DNA from: JANXXV01 sp038230275
Lineage (GTDB): Bacteria; Acidobacteriota; Terriglobia; Bryobacterales; Bryobacteraceae
Assembly: GCA_038230275.1 (NCBI GenBank)
Contig: JBBRNO010000008.1
Span: 35,816 to 99,815, forward strand
Reading direction: 5' to 3'
Length of the DNA: 64,000 nucleotides
A program made the translations under genes and the position numbers. This document shows, in pieces, positions 1 through 7,587 of this stretch; positions within the stretch are counted from its first letter, which is position 1, and each line of letters opens with the position of its first letter. The notes under the pieces were generated by a model. The model searched no databases. It was not told where the DNA came from and worked only from the letters and a program-made list of their open reading frames with translations.

Positions 1-537
1 TTCGAGCACCACGCGAATGGCCTCGGTACCACCGGTGGATGCGCCGATGGCGATCACGGTAGCGGAAGACTTGCGTAAGGCTCTGACTGGTTTTGCCGCC
101 ACTGCATCCGGGTGCGGCAGCGGTAGCGGCCCGGACACTCGGGATTTCGCCGCCGCTCGAACTTTGTTGGCGAGAACCATCCGCAGCTCGCCCACCGAGT
201 ACGGGCCGCCTGGCTTTGCCAGCACTTCAACGGCGCCGTGAGACATCGCATCCAGAGCCACCGAACACGACGAGTGCGCCAGCGAACTAATCATGATCAC
301 CGGTGTCGGGCGATAGCGCATCAGCTTCTTCAGGAAACTGAGCCCATCCATCCGCGGCATCTCAATATCCAGCGTCACCACGTCCGGATTCAGCGCTAGA
401 ATCTTATCGCGTGCCACGTAGGGATCGGGTGCGGTACCGATTACCTCAATGTCTTCTTCCGAAGAAAGCGCTTCGGAAAGAATCTTCCGCACGATGGCGG
501 AGTCGTCCACTATCAGTACGCGGATCTTTCGGCTCAT
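1..537 (-). CDS. cheB: CheB, chemotaxis protein-glutamate methylesterase/deamidase (partial)
   Basis: This is the N-terminal 179 codons of CheB; the rest lies beyond the left edge of the window. The receiver domain has the acidic pair D11/D12 and the phospho-acceptor D57 in TLDIEMPRMDG. A linker follows, and the methylesterase domain begins with GASTGG, whose Ser (about 167) is the catalytic nucleophile of the family. CheB removes methyl groups from chemoreceptors in the cytoplasm when phosphorylated by CheA. The ATG at 537 overlaps the TGA of the upstream cheX-like gene (ATGA), so the two are probably translationally coupled. It is the last visible gene of the chemotaxis operon. Confidence 0.93.
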   Translation of the reverse strand, partial: MSRKIRVLIVDDSAIVRKILSEALSSEEDIEVIGTAPDPYVARDKILALNPDVVTLDIEMPRMDGLSFLKKLMRYRPTPVIMISSLAHSSCSVALDAMSHGAVEVLAKPGGPYSVGELRMVLANKVRAAAKSRVSGPLPLPHPDAVAAKPVRALRKSSATVIAIGASTGGTEAIRVVLE

Positions 538-992
538 ACCGTCGGGCGAAGATCCATGGCAAGCGCGATGCTGCCCGATTCCAGTTCGAACACACGCCGC
601 ACCGCTTGATCCGGTTGCGCGGCTTCGGCGCTGGTGAGCTCGGGGCTCGACAACTCGAAATTGCCGTCTTTCTTGTAGGCGCTCAATACCGAACCACAGA
701 TCATATTAGCCAGCTCGCAAACCACTGCCTCCATCCGCGAGCGCGATACGTCTTCGGCCTCCTCCCCCAGGAAATTTGCCGCAATGGCCATGGCCGCGGG
801 CAAATCCAACATGGAATGAAAGACCCCATTCGCGTCACCCTGAAAAGTCAATCGGGCCGAAATCCATTCCCCGCCAACGGGCATTTCCTCCAGCGGTCCC
901 AGCACCCCGAAGAAGCACATCGTCTCCAGCGTATCGCTGGTGGCTGCTTCCAGCATCACCTCCAGTTTCGGGCAGTCATCAACATTAGCCAT
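534..992 (-). CDS. CheX-like CheY-P phosphatase (second copy)
   Basis: This 152-residue protein belongs to the CheC/CheX/FliY phosphatase superfamily. The family signature, a Glu followed by Asn and Gly (E-x2-N-M-I-x-G), is present in CELANMICGSV near residue 95; these Glu and Asn residues attack CheY-phosphate in characterised members. There is one such motif, as in CheX rather than the usually two-site CheC. The gene overlaps the preceding receiver gene by 8 bases and the following cheB by 4. A separate CheX-like gene lies at 5500-6030, so the operon has two. The role as signal terminator is inferred from family and context. Confidence 0.8.
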   Translation of the reverse strand: MANVDDCPKLEVMLEAATSDTLETMCFFGVLGPLEEMPVGGEWISARLTFQGDANGVFHSMLDLPAAMAIAANFLGEEAEDVSRSRMEAVVCELANMICGSVLSAYKKDGNFELSSPELTSAEAAQPDQAVRRVFELESGSIALAMDLRPTV

Positions 993-1371
993 GGGTTTCT
1001 CCTAGCGCCAGCTCCAGTTCATACCGCAGGGTTTCCGGCGCAAACGGTTTCCGGACGTATCCCCTCGCCCCTAGTGCCAACATCCGCTTCTTTCTTGAAT
1101 CGGTTGAATCGGTGGATACCACCACGACCGGAACTTTCATCAGATCGGCGTCGTTCGCAAGCTCTCGCAGTAAGCTTTCGCCATCCATAACCGGCATGTT
1201 GATATCGCTGAGCACTATATCCACCGCCTGTTTGCGCAACAGATTCAGAGCTTCCTGCCCGTTGGAGGCGTGGACACAAGACGCCACGTCAAGCCCCGAA
1301 AGCTCAATGGTCCGTCCGATGAAAGACCGCATGGCCGGCGAATCGTCGACAATCATAATACGCAAAGACAT
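985..1371 (-). CDS. CheY-like single-domain response regulator (second copy)
   Basis: This stand-alone receiver domain has 128 residues. It has the acidic pair D9/D10, the phospho-acceptor D56 in SDINMPVMDG, a Thr/Ser switch position (VVVSTDS) and the conserved Lys in YVRKPF. I placed the start at the ATG at 1371, which overlaps the TAA of cheD (TAATG) and has an AGGAG Shine-Dalgarno just upstream. A longer open frame extends upstream but has no family similarity. It is likely phosphorylated by CheA. It lies between cheD and a cheX-like gene, and differs from the other receiver gene at 6051-6419. Confidence 0.87.
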   Translation of the reverse strand: MSLRIMIVDDSPAMRSFIGRTIELSGLDVASCVHASNGQEALNLLRKQAVDIVLSDINMPVMDGESLLRELANDADLMKVPVVVVSTDSTDSRKKRMLALGARGYVRKPFAPETLRYELELALGETHG

Positions 1372-1889
1372 TAGGCAGCTCCTCTTGCGGCCGGTGCCGC
1401 CGCAACTAATTCGTGGCCCGCTTGCGCGCCTTCCCGAACCCAAAGTTTTCCGGTACCCACTTCCAGCCTGATGGTGCGCGATACGGTTCCGCCCATCTCT
1501 TCTCCGTGGATCAAAATCCCAGCCTTCCACAAAATCTTCCGCGCACTCAGCTGATTGCGTTTGCCAATGTTGAAGACGCCGCCGTCGTCCATTACCTGCG
1601 CACCACCCACCAGCCGGACAGTCAGATGTCTCTTCTCCGCACCCTGTTGAAAGGCGCGGTTGAACAGCAACGGAATTCCCGTGTTCGCGAACATATATGG
1701 ATTGCTTTGCGCTCGGGCCGTATCCAGATTCGATTCCGGCAACATCAGGTGCAACATCCCGCCCACGCGCGAAACACGGTCGTGAACGGTCACCGCGATG
1801 CAGGACCCCAGCGCGTAGGTAACCAGCACTGTCTCCGGGTCGTTACTCACCGCACAGTCGGCGATCCCAATTACTTGCGTTACGCTCAT
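1371..1889 (-). CDS. cheD: CheD, chemoreceptor glutamine deamidase
   Basis: CheD deamidates specific glutamines of chemoreceptors and in some species forms a complex with CheC-type phosphatases. The 172-residue product has the family core: TYALGSCIAV with the catalytic Cys, followed by GGMLHLMLP with the catalytic His. The later conserved segment VRLVGGAQVM and IGKRN are also present. The ATG at 1889 overlaps the TGA of cheR (ATGA), which decides the start against a longer open frame. The C-terminus is Ala-rich. Two CheX-like genes in the same operon offer possible partners. Confidence 0.93.
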   Translation of the reverse strand: MSVTQVIGIADCAVSNDPETVLVTYALGSCIAVTVHDRVSRVGGMLHLMLPESNLDTARAQSNPYMFANTGIPLLFNRAFQQGAEKRHLTVRLVGGAQVMDDGGVFNIGKRNQLSARKILWKAGILIHGEEMGGTVSRTIRLEVGTGKLWVREGAQAGHELVAAAPAARGAA

Positions 1890-2740
1890 GCCGTTCTCCG
1901 CTTGTTCGGAGTTCCATTCCCCGTCTTCTGGTAAACGGCCGGCTGGACGTATTGAAGATCGTGACGGATGGAGGTTAAGCTCTCGGCGTGACCTACAAAT
2001 AGATAGCCCCCTGGCTCCAAACAGGCCCCAAGCCGGTTGACAACATCCTCTTGCGTCTTCTGGTCGAAATAGATCATGACATTCCGGCAAAAAATGACCT
2101 GATACGCTGCCGAATTTGGGAACGGGTCCATTAAGTTCACGCGCCGGAATTCGATCTTCGCCGCCAAATCCGGCTTCACCCGGTAGAACCCTTGTGATTT
2201 TCCCTGCCCGCGCAGGAAGTAGCGGCTCAGCCACCCGGCAGGCAACCCCGCCACACGCTCGTCACTGTAAATCCCCTTGCGCGCGATGGTCAGCACCCGT
2301 GTGGAAATATCGCTCGCCTGGATGCGGACATCGGGCGTCCGCCGGCTTCCCAGTTCGTTGGCAATACTCAACAAAATTGAATAAGGTTCCTCGCCGGTGG
2401 AACTGGCCGCGCACCAAATATCCAGCTTCGACCGGTTCAGATAGGCCGGTAACACCGTGCCGGTCAGAAATTGAAAGTGCTGTTGCTCCCGGAGAAAGCT
2501 GGTATGGTTGGTGGTCAGCGAATCGATCATCGCGATCAGCGCTTCCCCGGTACTGTCACTGGAAACATGGCGGAAATATTCGTCGAAGGAAGCGAATCCA
2601 CCGGCGCGAATATGCTTGCCGAGGCGCGAGGAAACCAGCCGCTCCTTCCCCTGGCGCAGATCGAGCCCGAACTTTCGATAGGCCAAGTCCCGAATCAGCT
2701 CAAAGTCCCGCTGTTTCAACTCCGGAATTTCTGTGACCAT
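1886..2740 (-). CDS. cheR: CheR, chemoreceptor glutamate O-methyltransferase
   Basis: CheR transfers methyl groups from S-adenosylmethionine to receptor glutamates. The 284-residue protein has an N-terminal helical domain (about residues 8-75), the conserved TTNHTSFLRE segment near 76-85, and the SAM-binding motif I around residues 107-119 (DIWCAASSTGEEPYS). FCRNVMIYFD and the GGYLFVGHAES region complete the family signature. It lies 13 bases downstream of cheA and overlaps cheD by 4 bases. No chemoreceptor gene is visible here, so its substrates must be encoded elsewhere. Confidence 0.95.
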   Translation of the reverse strand: MVTEIPELKQRDFELIRDLAYRKFGLDLRQGKERLVSSRLGKHIRAGGFASFDEYFRHVSSDSTGEALIAMIDSLTTNHTSFLREQQHFQFLTGTVLPAYLNRSKLDIWCAASSTGEEPYSILLSIANELGSRRTPDVRIQASDISTRVLTIARKGIYSDERVAGLPAGWLSRYFLRGQGKSQGFYRVKPDLAAKIEFRRVNLMDPFPNSAAYQVIFCRNVMIYFDQKTQEDVVNRLGACLEPGGYLFVGHAESLTSIRHDLQYVQPAVYQKTGNGTPNKRRTA

Positions 2741-2753
2741 GGTGGTCTCCTTT

Positions 2754-4919
2754 TCAAACCGGTTCGCTGCGGAACACGCCTTGCATATCGAGAATCAGAC
2801 CGATTCGGCCATCGCCGAGAATGGCGCCGCCGGCCACACCCGAAACACCCTGAAACATCTTCCCCAGTGTCTTGATCACTACTTCCTGCTTCCCTAACAG
2901 TTCATCCACCATCAGGCAAAATGGTCTTCCATCCTGCTCGATCACGATGAAAACCGACTCCTCCGGTTTGGTCGAGCGCGGTTTGACACCGAATCGCTCA
3001 TACAGCCGGATCACGGGTAGTAAATTGTTCCGGACCATTATCACCTCGGCCCGCCCTTCTACAGTCGACACCATCTCGGGAGTCGGCCGCAGCATTTCCC
3101 GCACCGCAAATATCGGAATGATGTATCGCTCGGCTCCAACGCCAACCACTAATCCGTCGATGATGGCCATGGTCAACGGAAGCTTCAGTGAGAAGACAGT
3201 TCCCCGCCCCGCGGTTGACTGGATGTCCACACTTCCGCGCAGTTTTTGAATCTGCTTCTTCACTACGTCCATGCCAACCCCGCGGCCAGAGACGTCGCTC
3301 AATATTTCCGCCGTCGAAAAACCTGGCGCAAAAATCAGGTTGAAACAATCCGCATCGGGAATGTTAACGTTAGCGGCAACGAGGCCATTCTTTACCGCCT
3401 TTGCAAGGATCTTGGTTCGATTCAACCCTTGGCCGTCGTCCGAAATCTGAACAATGATTTGTCCAGCCAGGTGAAAGGCGCGCAGCTCTATTCGGGCAAG
3501 CGGGTTCTTTCCGGCGGCTTCCCGAATCTCCGGACTTTCGATGCCATGGTCTACTGAATTGCGGATCATGTGCATCAGCGGGTCCGCCAATTCTTCGACA
3601 ATCGTCCGGTCAAGCTGTACGTCTTCCCCGAAAGTTTCCAGCTGCGCCTGTTTGCCGAATTTGCGCGTTAGATCCCGCACCAGCCGCGCCATCTTCTGAA
3701 AGACAGGCCCGATCGGAACCATGCGCATTGCCATCGCCGTCCGCTGCACCTCTTCGGTGATTCGCGAAAGCTGTGTGAGATTCCGTTGCAGTTGTGCCTT
3801 CTTGCTGGTGGCAAGATCCGGATCGTGACGAACCACCGACTGGGCAATCACCATCTCGCCCACCATGTCGACAAGATAGTCCAACTTTTCGGTATCGACC
3901 TTTACCGTCCGGCCGGCGGTGGATCGCTTTGCTCCGGCGGCAGGTTCGGGCGTTGCCGCGGCGGTTGGTTCGGCCAAGAGCACCGCCTTTACCTGAGGCT
4001 TCGCCGCGGACACCACCGGGGCATCAAACGCTTCCAGAGGTATGGCGGGATCGACATTCGCATCCACATCGGCATCGACATCGGCATCGACATCGGCATC
4101 GAAATCTTGATCGACATCCGCATTAACCGCCAGGTCCAAATCCAGATCCATTTCCAAACGCATCCCCAGATCTGGCACCACGCGCGCGGATAGTTCCGGT
4201 CCTCCACCCCGGCCTGCCTCGAGAACCCGATGCAGCAATTCTGCATTGCGGCTAATTACCTCGGGCACTTCGGCAAACGGAGAGTCTTCCAGAAATTTGA
4301 TCCAGCGGTTCAGATAGTCCGTGCTCTCCAGAACTACATCGATCACATGCGGAGTAATCACCAGGCGGGACTCACGGGCATGGTCGAGCAACGTCTCCAC
4401 TTCGTGCGCTACCTGTTGCACGTATTCCAGTTCCAGAAATCCGGCCAGTCCCTTGATCGTGTGGAAGCTGCGAAAGATGGAATGAATCGCCTCCATGTCG
4501 CCCGCATCCTGTTCGAGGGCAAGCAATAAGCCTTCAATCGAATTGAGGTGCTCCCTGGACTCCATTACGAAGTCGCCGATAAGCTCCCGGTCGAGCGAAA
4601 GTTTCTGCGGACGGCCGGCATCCGGGTCAGGCACTTTGCCCGCGGAAAGGAGTGCTTCCTGCAGCCGCAGAATCCCAGCCTCGAAATACTGTCGCGCCTC
4701 TTCCGGTGCACCGGCAACTTGGCCAGCTACTTCCCGGGCGAGCCCGGCGATGTCACGCTGACCCTGCGCCTCGGCCGCCTCCGACAAATCGATCAACGCC
4801 GCGGTCCACGGCTGGCTGTCTGATTTCTGATCGCCACCCATCAGAAATTGCATAGCGAGAGATTCCACCCGCTGTTCGATGGCGGCCCGAGCGGCCTGAA
4901 GATTCACTGTTTCTGACAT
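2754..4919 (-). CDS. cheA: CheA, chemotaxis histidine kinase
   Basis: This 721-residue kinase autophosphorylates and passes phosphate to CheY and CheB. Residues 1-105 are an extra N-terminal helical segment without an obvious phosphorylatable His. The HPt (P1) domain follows, with the phospho-acceptor His at about 153 in SFHTIKGLAG. An unusual Asp-rich linker occupies about 255-305. The dimerisation domain, the HATPase with HMIRNSVDHGIE (N box), DDGQGLN (G1) and GRGVGMDVV (G2), and a C-terminal CheW-like domain complete the protein. I see no clear P2 domain. It lies between cheW (11 bases upstream) and cheR (13 bases downstream). Confidence 0.96.
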   Translation of the reverse strand: MSETVNLQAARAAIEQRVESLAMQFLMGGDQKSDSQPWTAALIDLSEAAEAQGQRDIAGLAREVAGQVAGAPEEARQYFEAGILRLQEALLSAGKVPDPDAGRPQKLSLDRELIGDFVMESREHLNSIEGLLLALEQDAGDMEAIHSIFRSFHTIKGLAGFLELEYVQQVAHEVETLLDHARESRLVITPHVIDVVLESTDYLNRWIKFLEDSPFAEVPEVISRNAELLHRVLEAGRGGGPELSARVVPDLGMRLEMDLDLDLAVNADVDQDFDADVDADVDADVDANVDPAIPLEAFDAPVVSAAKPQVKAVLLAEPTAAATPEPAAGAKRSTAGRTVKVDTEKLDYLVDMVGEMVIAQSVVRHDPDLATSKKAQLQRNLTQLSRITEEVQRTAMAMRMVPIGPVFQKMARLVRDLTRKFGKQAQLETFGEDVQLDRTIVEELADPLMHMIRNSVDHGIESPEIREAAGKNPLARIELRAFHLAGQIIVQISDDGQGLNRTKILAKAVKNGLVAANVNIPDADCFNLIFAPGFSTAEILSDVSGRGVGMDVVKKQIQKLRGSVDIQSTAGRGTVFSLKLPLTMAIIDGLVVGVGAERYIIPIFAVREMLRPTPEMVSTVEGRAEVIMVRNNLLPVIRLYERFGVKPRSTKPEESVFIVIEQDGRPFCLMVDELLGKQEVVIKTLGKMFQGVSGVAGGAILGDGRIGLILDMQGVFRSEPV
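4050..4126 (-). repeat. Short in-frame tandem repeat inside cheA (Asp-rich hinge)
   Basis: Near-identical 12-base units (atcggcatcgac on the + strand) recur about four times with degenerate flanking units. They encode an alternating Asp/Val/Ala tract (DADVDADVDADVDANVD) in the linker between the HPt and dimerisation domains. The unit length is a multiple of three, so gain or loss of units keeps the frame. The tract is highly acidic and probably disordered. Confidence 0.85.
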
Positions 4920-4930
4920 TTTGTTTGCGT

Positions 4931-5461
4931 CTATGCCGCCTGACGATTGAGTATGGCTTCAATTCCGTGGAGTTCCTGCGCGGAAATAATGTGGTCGATG
5001 TCGAGCAGGATCTTGACCTTTCCCTTGACCTTTGCCATTCCAAGCAAGTAGGGAGTGCTGACACCACCGCCAAAATCGGGAGTGTCCTGAATATCGGCTT
5101 CCAGCAGATTCAGCACCTCGCACACTTCGTCGACGATGATCCCAACCTGGCCGGCTGACTCTCCCTGCAGTTGCACCACAATAATGCAGGTGCGCTGCGT
5201 GTACTCGGTTTTTGGCAGGCCAAACTTCAGACGTAGATCGGTAACCGGAATGACCTTGCCGCGCAGGTTGATCACACCCTTCACGTCGGGCGGAGTCTGC
5301 GGAACGGTGGTGATGTGCTGGATACCAATGATTTCGCGCACCTTCAACACCTGAATGGCGTACTCTTCCTTGGCCAGCAGAAAAGTGAGATACTTTCCAG
5401 CCCGGACTTCCATCTCTCCCTTGCGGGGATCTTCAAGCACACTTCCAGCAGCTGCTTTCAC
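4931..5461 (-). CDS. cheW: CheW, chemotaxis coupling protein
   Basis: CheW bridges chemoreceptors and CheA at the membrane-associated array. This 176-residue protein has the two-lobed CheW fold signature: YLTFLLAKEEYAI, VREIIG, then PPDVKGVINLRGKVIPVTDLR and the second-half GIIVDEVCEVL and ILLDIDHII. About 20 extra residues precede the core. It lies 11 bases upstream of cheA, consistent with a single transcript. Confidence 0.95.
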   Translation of the reverse strand: MKAAAGSVLEDPRKGEMEVRAGKYLTFLLAKEEYAIQVLKVREIIGIQHITTVPQTPPDVKGVINLRGKVIPVTDLRLKFGLPKTEYTQRTCIIVVQLQGESAGQVGIIVDEVCEVLNLLEADIQDTPDFGGGVSTPYLLGMAKVKGKVKILLDIDHIISAQELHGIEAILNRQAA

Positions 5462-5499
5462 AAATTTTCTCCTTTGTTGTTTCGTGTTTGTGTTCCGGG

Positions 5500-6030
5500 C
5501 TAGTTCACAGCCGGCTCATGAACGTTGACGTGTGGCCGTGGCCTCACAGAGTCCTTTTGAGGCGCCAGACAGATCTGTATGTGGATCTTCTCCCCATCCA
5601 AGGCGAAAGGTACGACACTCCATTCGAAAGTTCCCACAGTCCTCGCCGCGAAGTTCCGGCCAAAGATGACGGTTGGAATACTCAACCCCATCGGTCCCAG
5701 GTCTTCTTCCAATAAAGTTTTTACATTGCCGATGATCATGTTGGTTATTTCGGCGATGGCGTCCAATACGTCTTCATTTACGGAGGTGTATTCGGCCATC
5801 AGGAACAGTGAGGATATCTTGCAGGCAAACGAGGAAGTGCACGATACGCTTCCCGTTCCCACCCAACTTCCGGCGAGGCCGACAAAAGAGTGAATTCCGT
5901 CGCCCGCCGGCGGGGAAGCGGTATCCATATAAGCATCGCATTGCTCAAGTTCGATGCCAAGCATGGTGGAAAACACTTCATTCGTCGAATCACGGACAAT
6001 TTTGACGAGGTGATCATGATCTGGAATCAT
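5500..6030 (-). CDS. CheX-like CheY-P phosphatase (first copy)
   Basis: This 176-residue member of the CheC/CheX superfamily carries the Glu-Asn-Gly signature in AEITNMIIGNVK near residues 93-104. It has a single active motif, as in CheX. It is only distantly similar to the other CheX-like protein at 534-992, so the two are old paralogues and may act on different receivers. It lies directly after a cheY gene (20-base gap) and 38 bases before cheW. Dephosphorylation of CheY-P is the family function; the specific partner is inference. Confidence 0.82.
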   Translation of the reverse strand: MIPDHDHLVKIVRDSTNEVFSTMLGIELEQCDAYMDTASPPAGDGIHSFVGLAGSWVGTGSVSCTSSFACKISSLFLMAEYTSVNEDVLDAIAEITNMIIGNVKTLLEEDLGPMGLSIPTVIFGRNFAARTVGTFEWSVVPFALDGEKIHIQICLAPQKDSVRPRPHVNVHEPAVN

Positions 6031-6050
6031 TGGTTTAATGCACCGGAGTC

Positions 6051-6419
6051 CTAGATAAGGCCCGAGAGCTTCTCCTTAATTTGTTCTGCCGTAAATGGCT
6101 TGCGCACGTAGCCGGAAGCGCCAAGCTGAACCGCTTCCATCACCTTGTTCTGGCTACCCTCGGTTGTAATCATCACGATCGGCACGTGCTGCCATTCCGG
6201 CATTGCGCGCACCTGGGTCAAGAATTGCAGGCCGTCCATGTTTGGCATGTTGATATCGGAAAGAATCAGCCCCACCGAAGCTCTTAACTTCAGCGCTGCG
6301 AGGGCTTCAACGCCATCCCCTGCTTCAAACACCTCACCAATCGGAACTTCCGCCTGGCGGAGTACACGCTGCAGAATCTTGCGAATGGCAGCTGAATCAT
6401 CAACAATTAAGACATCCAA
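6051..6419 (-). CDS. cheY: CheY-like response regulator (first copy)
   Basis: This 122-residue stand-alone receiver has D7/D8, the phospho-acceptor D55 in LSDINMPNMDG, the Thr switch in MITTEGS and the Lys in YVRKPF. The start is a TTG at 6419, the first in-frame initiation codon before the VLIVDD strand. An AGGAGG Shine-Dalgarno lies 10 bases upstream. This appears to be the first gene of the chemotaxis operon. Its Shine-Dalgarno sits in an inverted repeat (6429-6470). Confidence 0.9.
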   Translation of the reverse strand: MDVLIVDDSAAIRKILQRVLRQAEVPIGEVFEAGDGVEALAALKLRASVGLILSDINMPNMDGLQFLTQVRAMPEWQHVPIVMITTEGSQNKVMEAVQLGASGYVRKPFTAEQIKEKLSGLI

Positions 6420-6428
6420 GGAACCGGG

Positions 6429-6470
6429 GCCTCCTTAGCCTCACTAAGAAAACTTATCGGTTGAGGAGGC
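6429..6470 (-). promoter_or_regulatory. Possible Shine-Dalgarno-sequestering hairpin before the che operon
   Basis: On the minus strand GCCTCCT (complement of 6464-6470) can pair perfectly with AGGAGGC (complement of 6429-6435), with about 28 bases between. The second arm is the Shine-Dalgarno of the first cheY gene. If it forms in RNA it would hide the ribosome site. The stem is only 7 bp, so this is tentative. Confidence 0.3.
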
Positions 6471-6485
6471 GAGGTCTTTAAGAAG

Positions 6486-7550
6486 TTAAACGAGATGGGC
6501 TATGACTGCATCCGTCATCTGCTGCGTAGTGCTTGCACCGCCAAGATCGGGTGTGCGCACGATTCCTTCGGCGAGGACGGCCGCTACGGCCCGCTCAATG
6601 GATCTGGCCGCTTCGTTTTCCTCCAGATGATCGAGCATCATAAAAGCGGAGATAATCGCGGCCAGCGGATTGACGATTCCCTTTCCGGCAATATCCGGAG
6701 CAGATCCGTGGACGGGCTCAAACATCGACGGGTAACGGTGTTGCGGATCGAGGTTGGCACTGGCGGCCAGTCCAATACTTCCGGTCACAATAGCCGAGAT
6801 GTCGCTTAAGATGTCGCCGAACAGATTCGAGGCCACCACTACGTCGAAGCTTTCCGGCCGTCGGATGAAGTTCATGGCGGCGGCGTCCACCAATAGCGAT
6901 TCAGTCTCAATGGAGGGAAACTCTTCCGCCACTTCCTTGAAAACGCGGTCCCACAGCACCATGCTGAAGCCTTGCGCGTTGGACTTGGTGATGGACGTCA
7001 GTTTCCGCTTCTTGTCGCGGCGCGCGGCAAGTTCGAAGGCAAACCGGATGATGCGCTCGCAGCCGTGGCGGGTAAACACCGCGGTCTGAATGGCGACTTC
7101 CTGCGGCGTGTGATGGTGAACAAAGCCGCCCACCTGAGCGTACTCCCCTTCAGTATTCTCGCGAACCACCACCATGGAGATATCGCCGCCCTTCTTGCCT
7201 GCCAGCGGGCTTTGGACTCCGGGAAACAGAAATGCGGGCCGGACGTTGGCATATTGATCGAAGCCGCGCCGGATGGGCAGCAGCAGACCGTTCAAGGTGA
7301 TGTGATCGGGGATGTCCGGATGCCCGATGGCTCCCAGCAGAATGGCGGAGTAGGGGCGGAGCAGATCGAGTCCGTTCACCGGCATCATGCGGCCGTGGTG
7401 GAAGTAGTGATCCGACCCCCAGGCGAAATCCTGGAACGCGAACTCGATGGAGCGGTCGCGGCCGACGGCCTCAAGCACTTGTTTAGCGGCGGGAATGACT
7501 TCCTGGCCGACGCCGTCCCCTGCAATAACCGCGATTGCGAAGTTCTTCAT
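6486..7550 (-). CDS. Isocitrate/isopropylmalate-type dehydrogenase, probably D-malate or tartrate dehydrogenase
   Basis: This 354-residue enzyme belongs to the NAD-dependent beta-decarboxylating dehydrogenases. It has the GDGVGQEV start, the substrate-binding YANVRPA region, VVRENTEGEYAQVGG, the Lys in ITKSNA, NLFGDILSD, and the adenine-binding EPVHGSAPDIAGKG. The segment LFPGVQSPLAG between the Arg motif and the ENTEGEY motif resembles D-malate/tartrate dehydrogenases (DmlA/TtuC type) more than leucine-pathway LeuB. I chose the ATG at 7550 (MKNFAIAVIAGDG). It is divergent from an SDR gene with only 37 bases between them. Confidence 0.82.
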   Translation of the reverse strand: MKNFAIAVIAGDGVGQEVIPAAKQVLEAVGRDRSIEFAFQDFAWGSDHYFHHGRMMPVNGLDLLRPYSAILLGAIGHPDIPDHITLNGLLLPIRRGFDQYANVRPAFLFPGVQSPLAGKKGGDISMVVVRENTEGEYAQVGGFVHHHTPQEVAIQTAVFTRHGCERIIRFAFELAARRDKKRKLTSITKSNAQGFSMVLWDRVFKEVAEEFPSIETESLLVDAAAMNFIRRPESFDVVVASNLFGDILSDISAIVTGSIGLAASANLDPQHRYPSMFEPVHGSAPDIAGKGIVNPLAAIISAFMMLDHLEENEAARSIERAVAAVLAEGIVRTPDLGGASTTQQMTDAVIAHLV

Positions 7551-7587
7551 GATAGGATTCCGAAAGGATTTGATAATACCATTGACC

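Noticed and set aside
4050..4126. CRISPR-like short repeats
   Set aside because: The units are contiguous, 12 bases long and in frame inside cheA, so they are a coding repeat.
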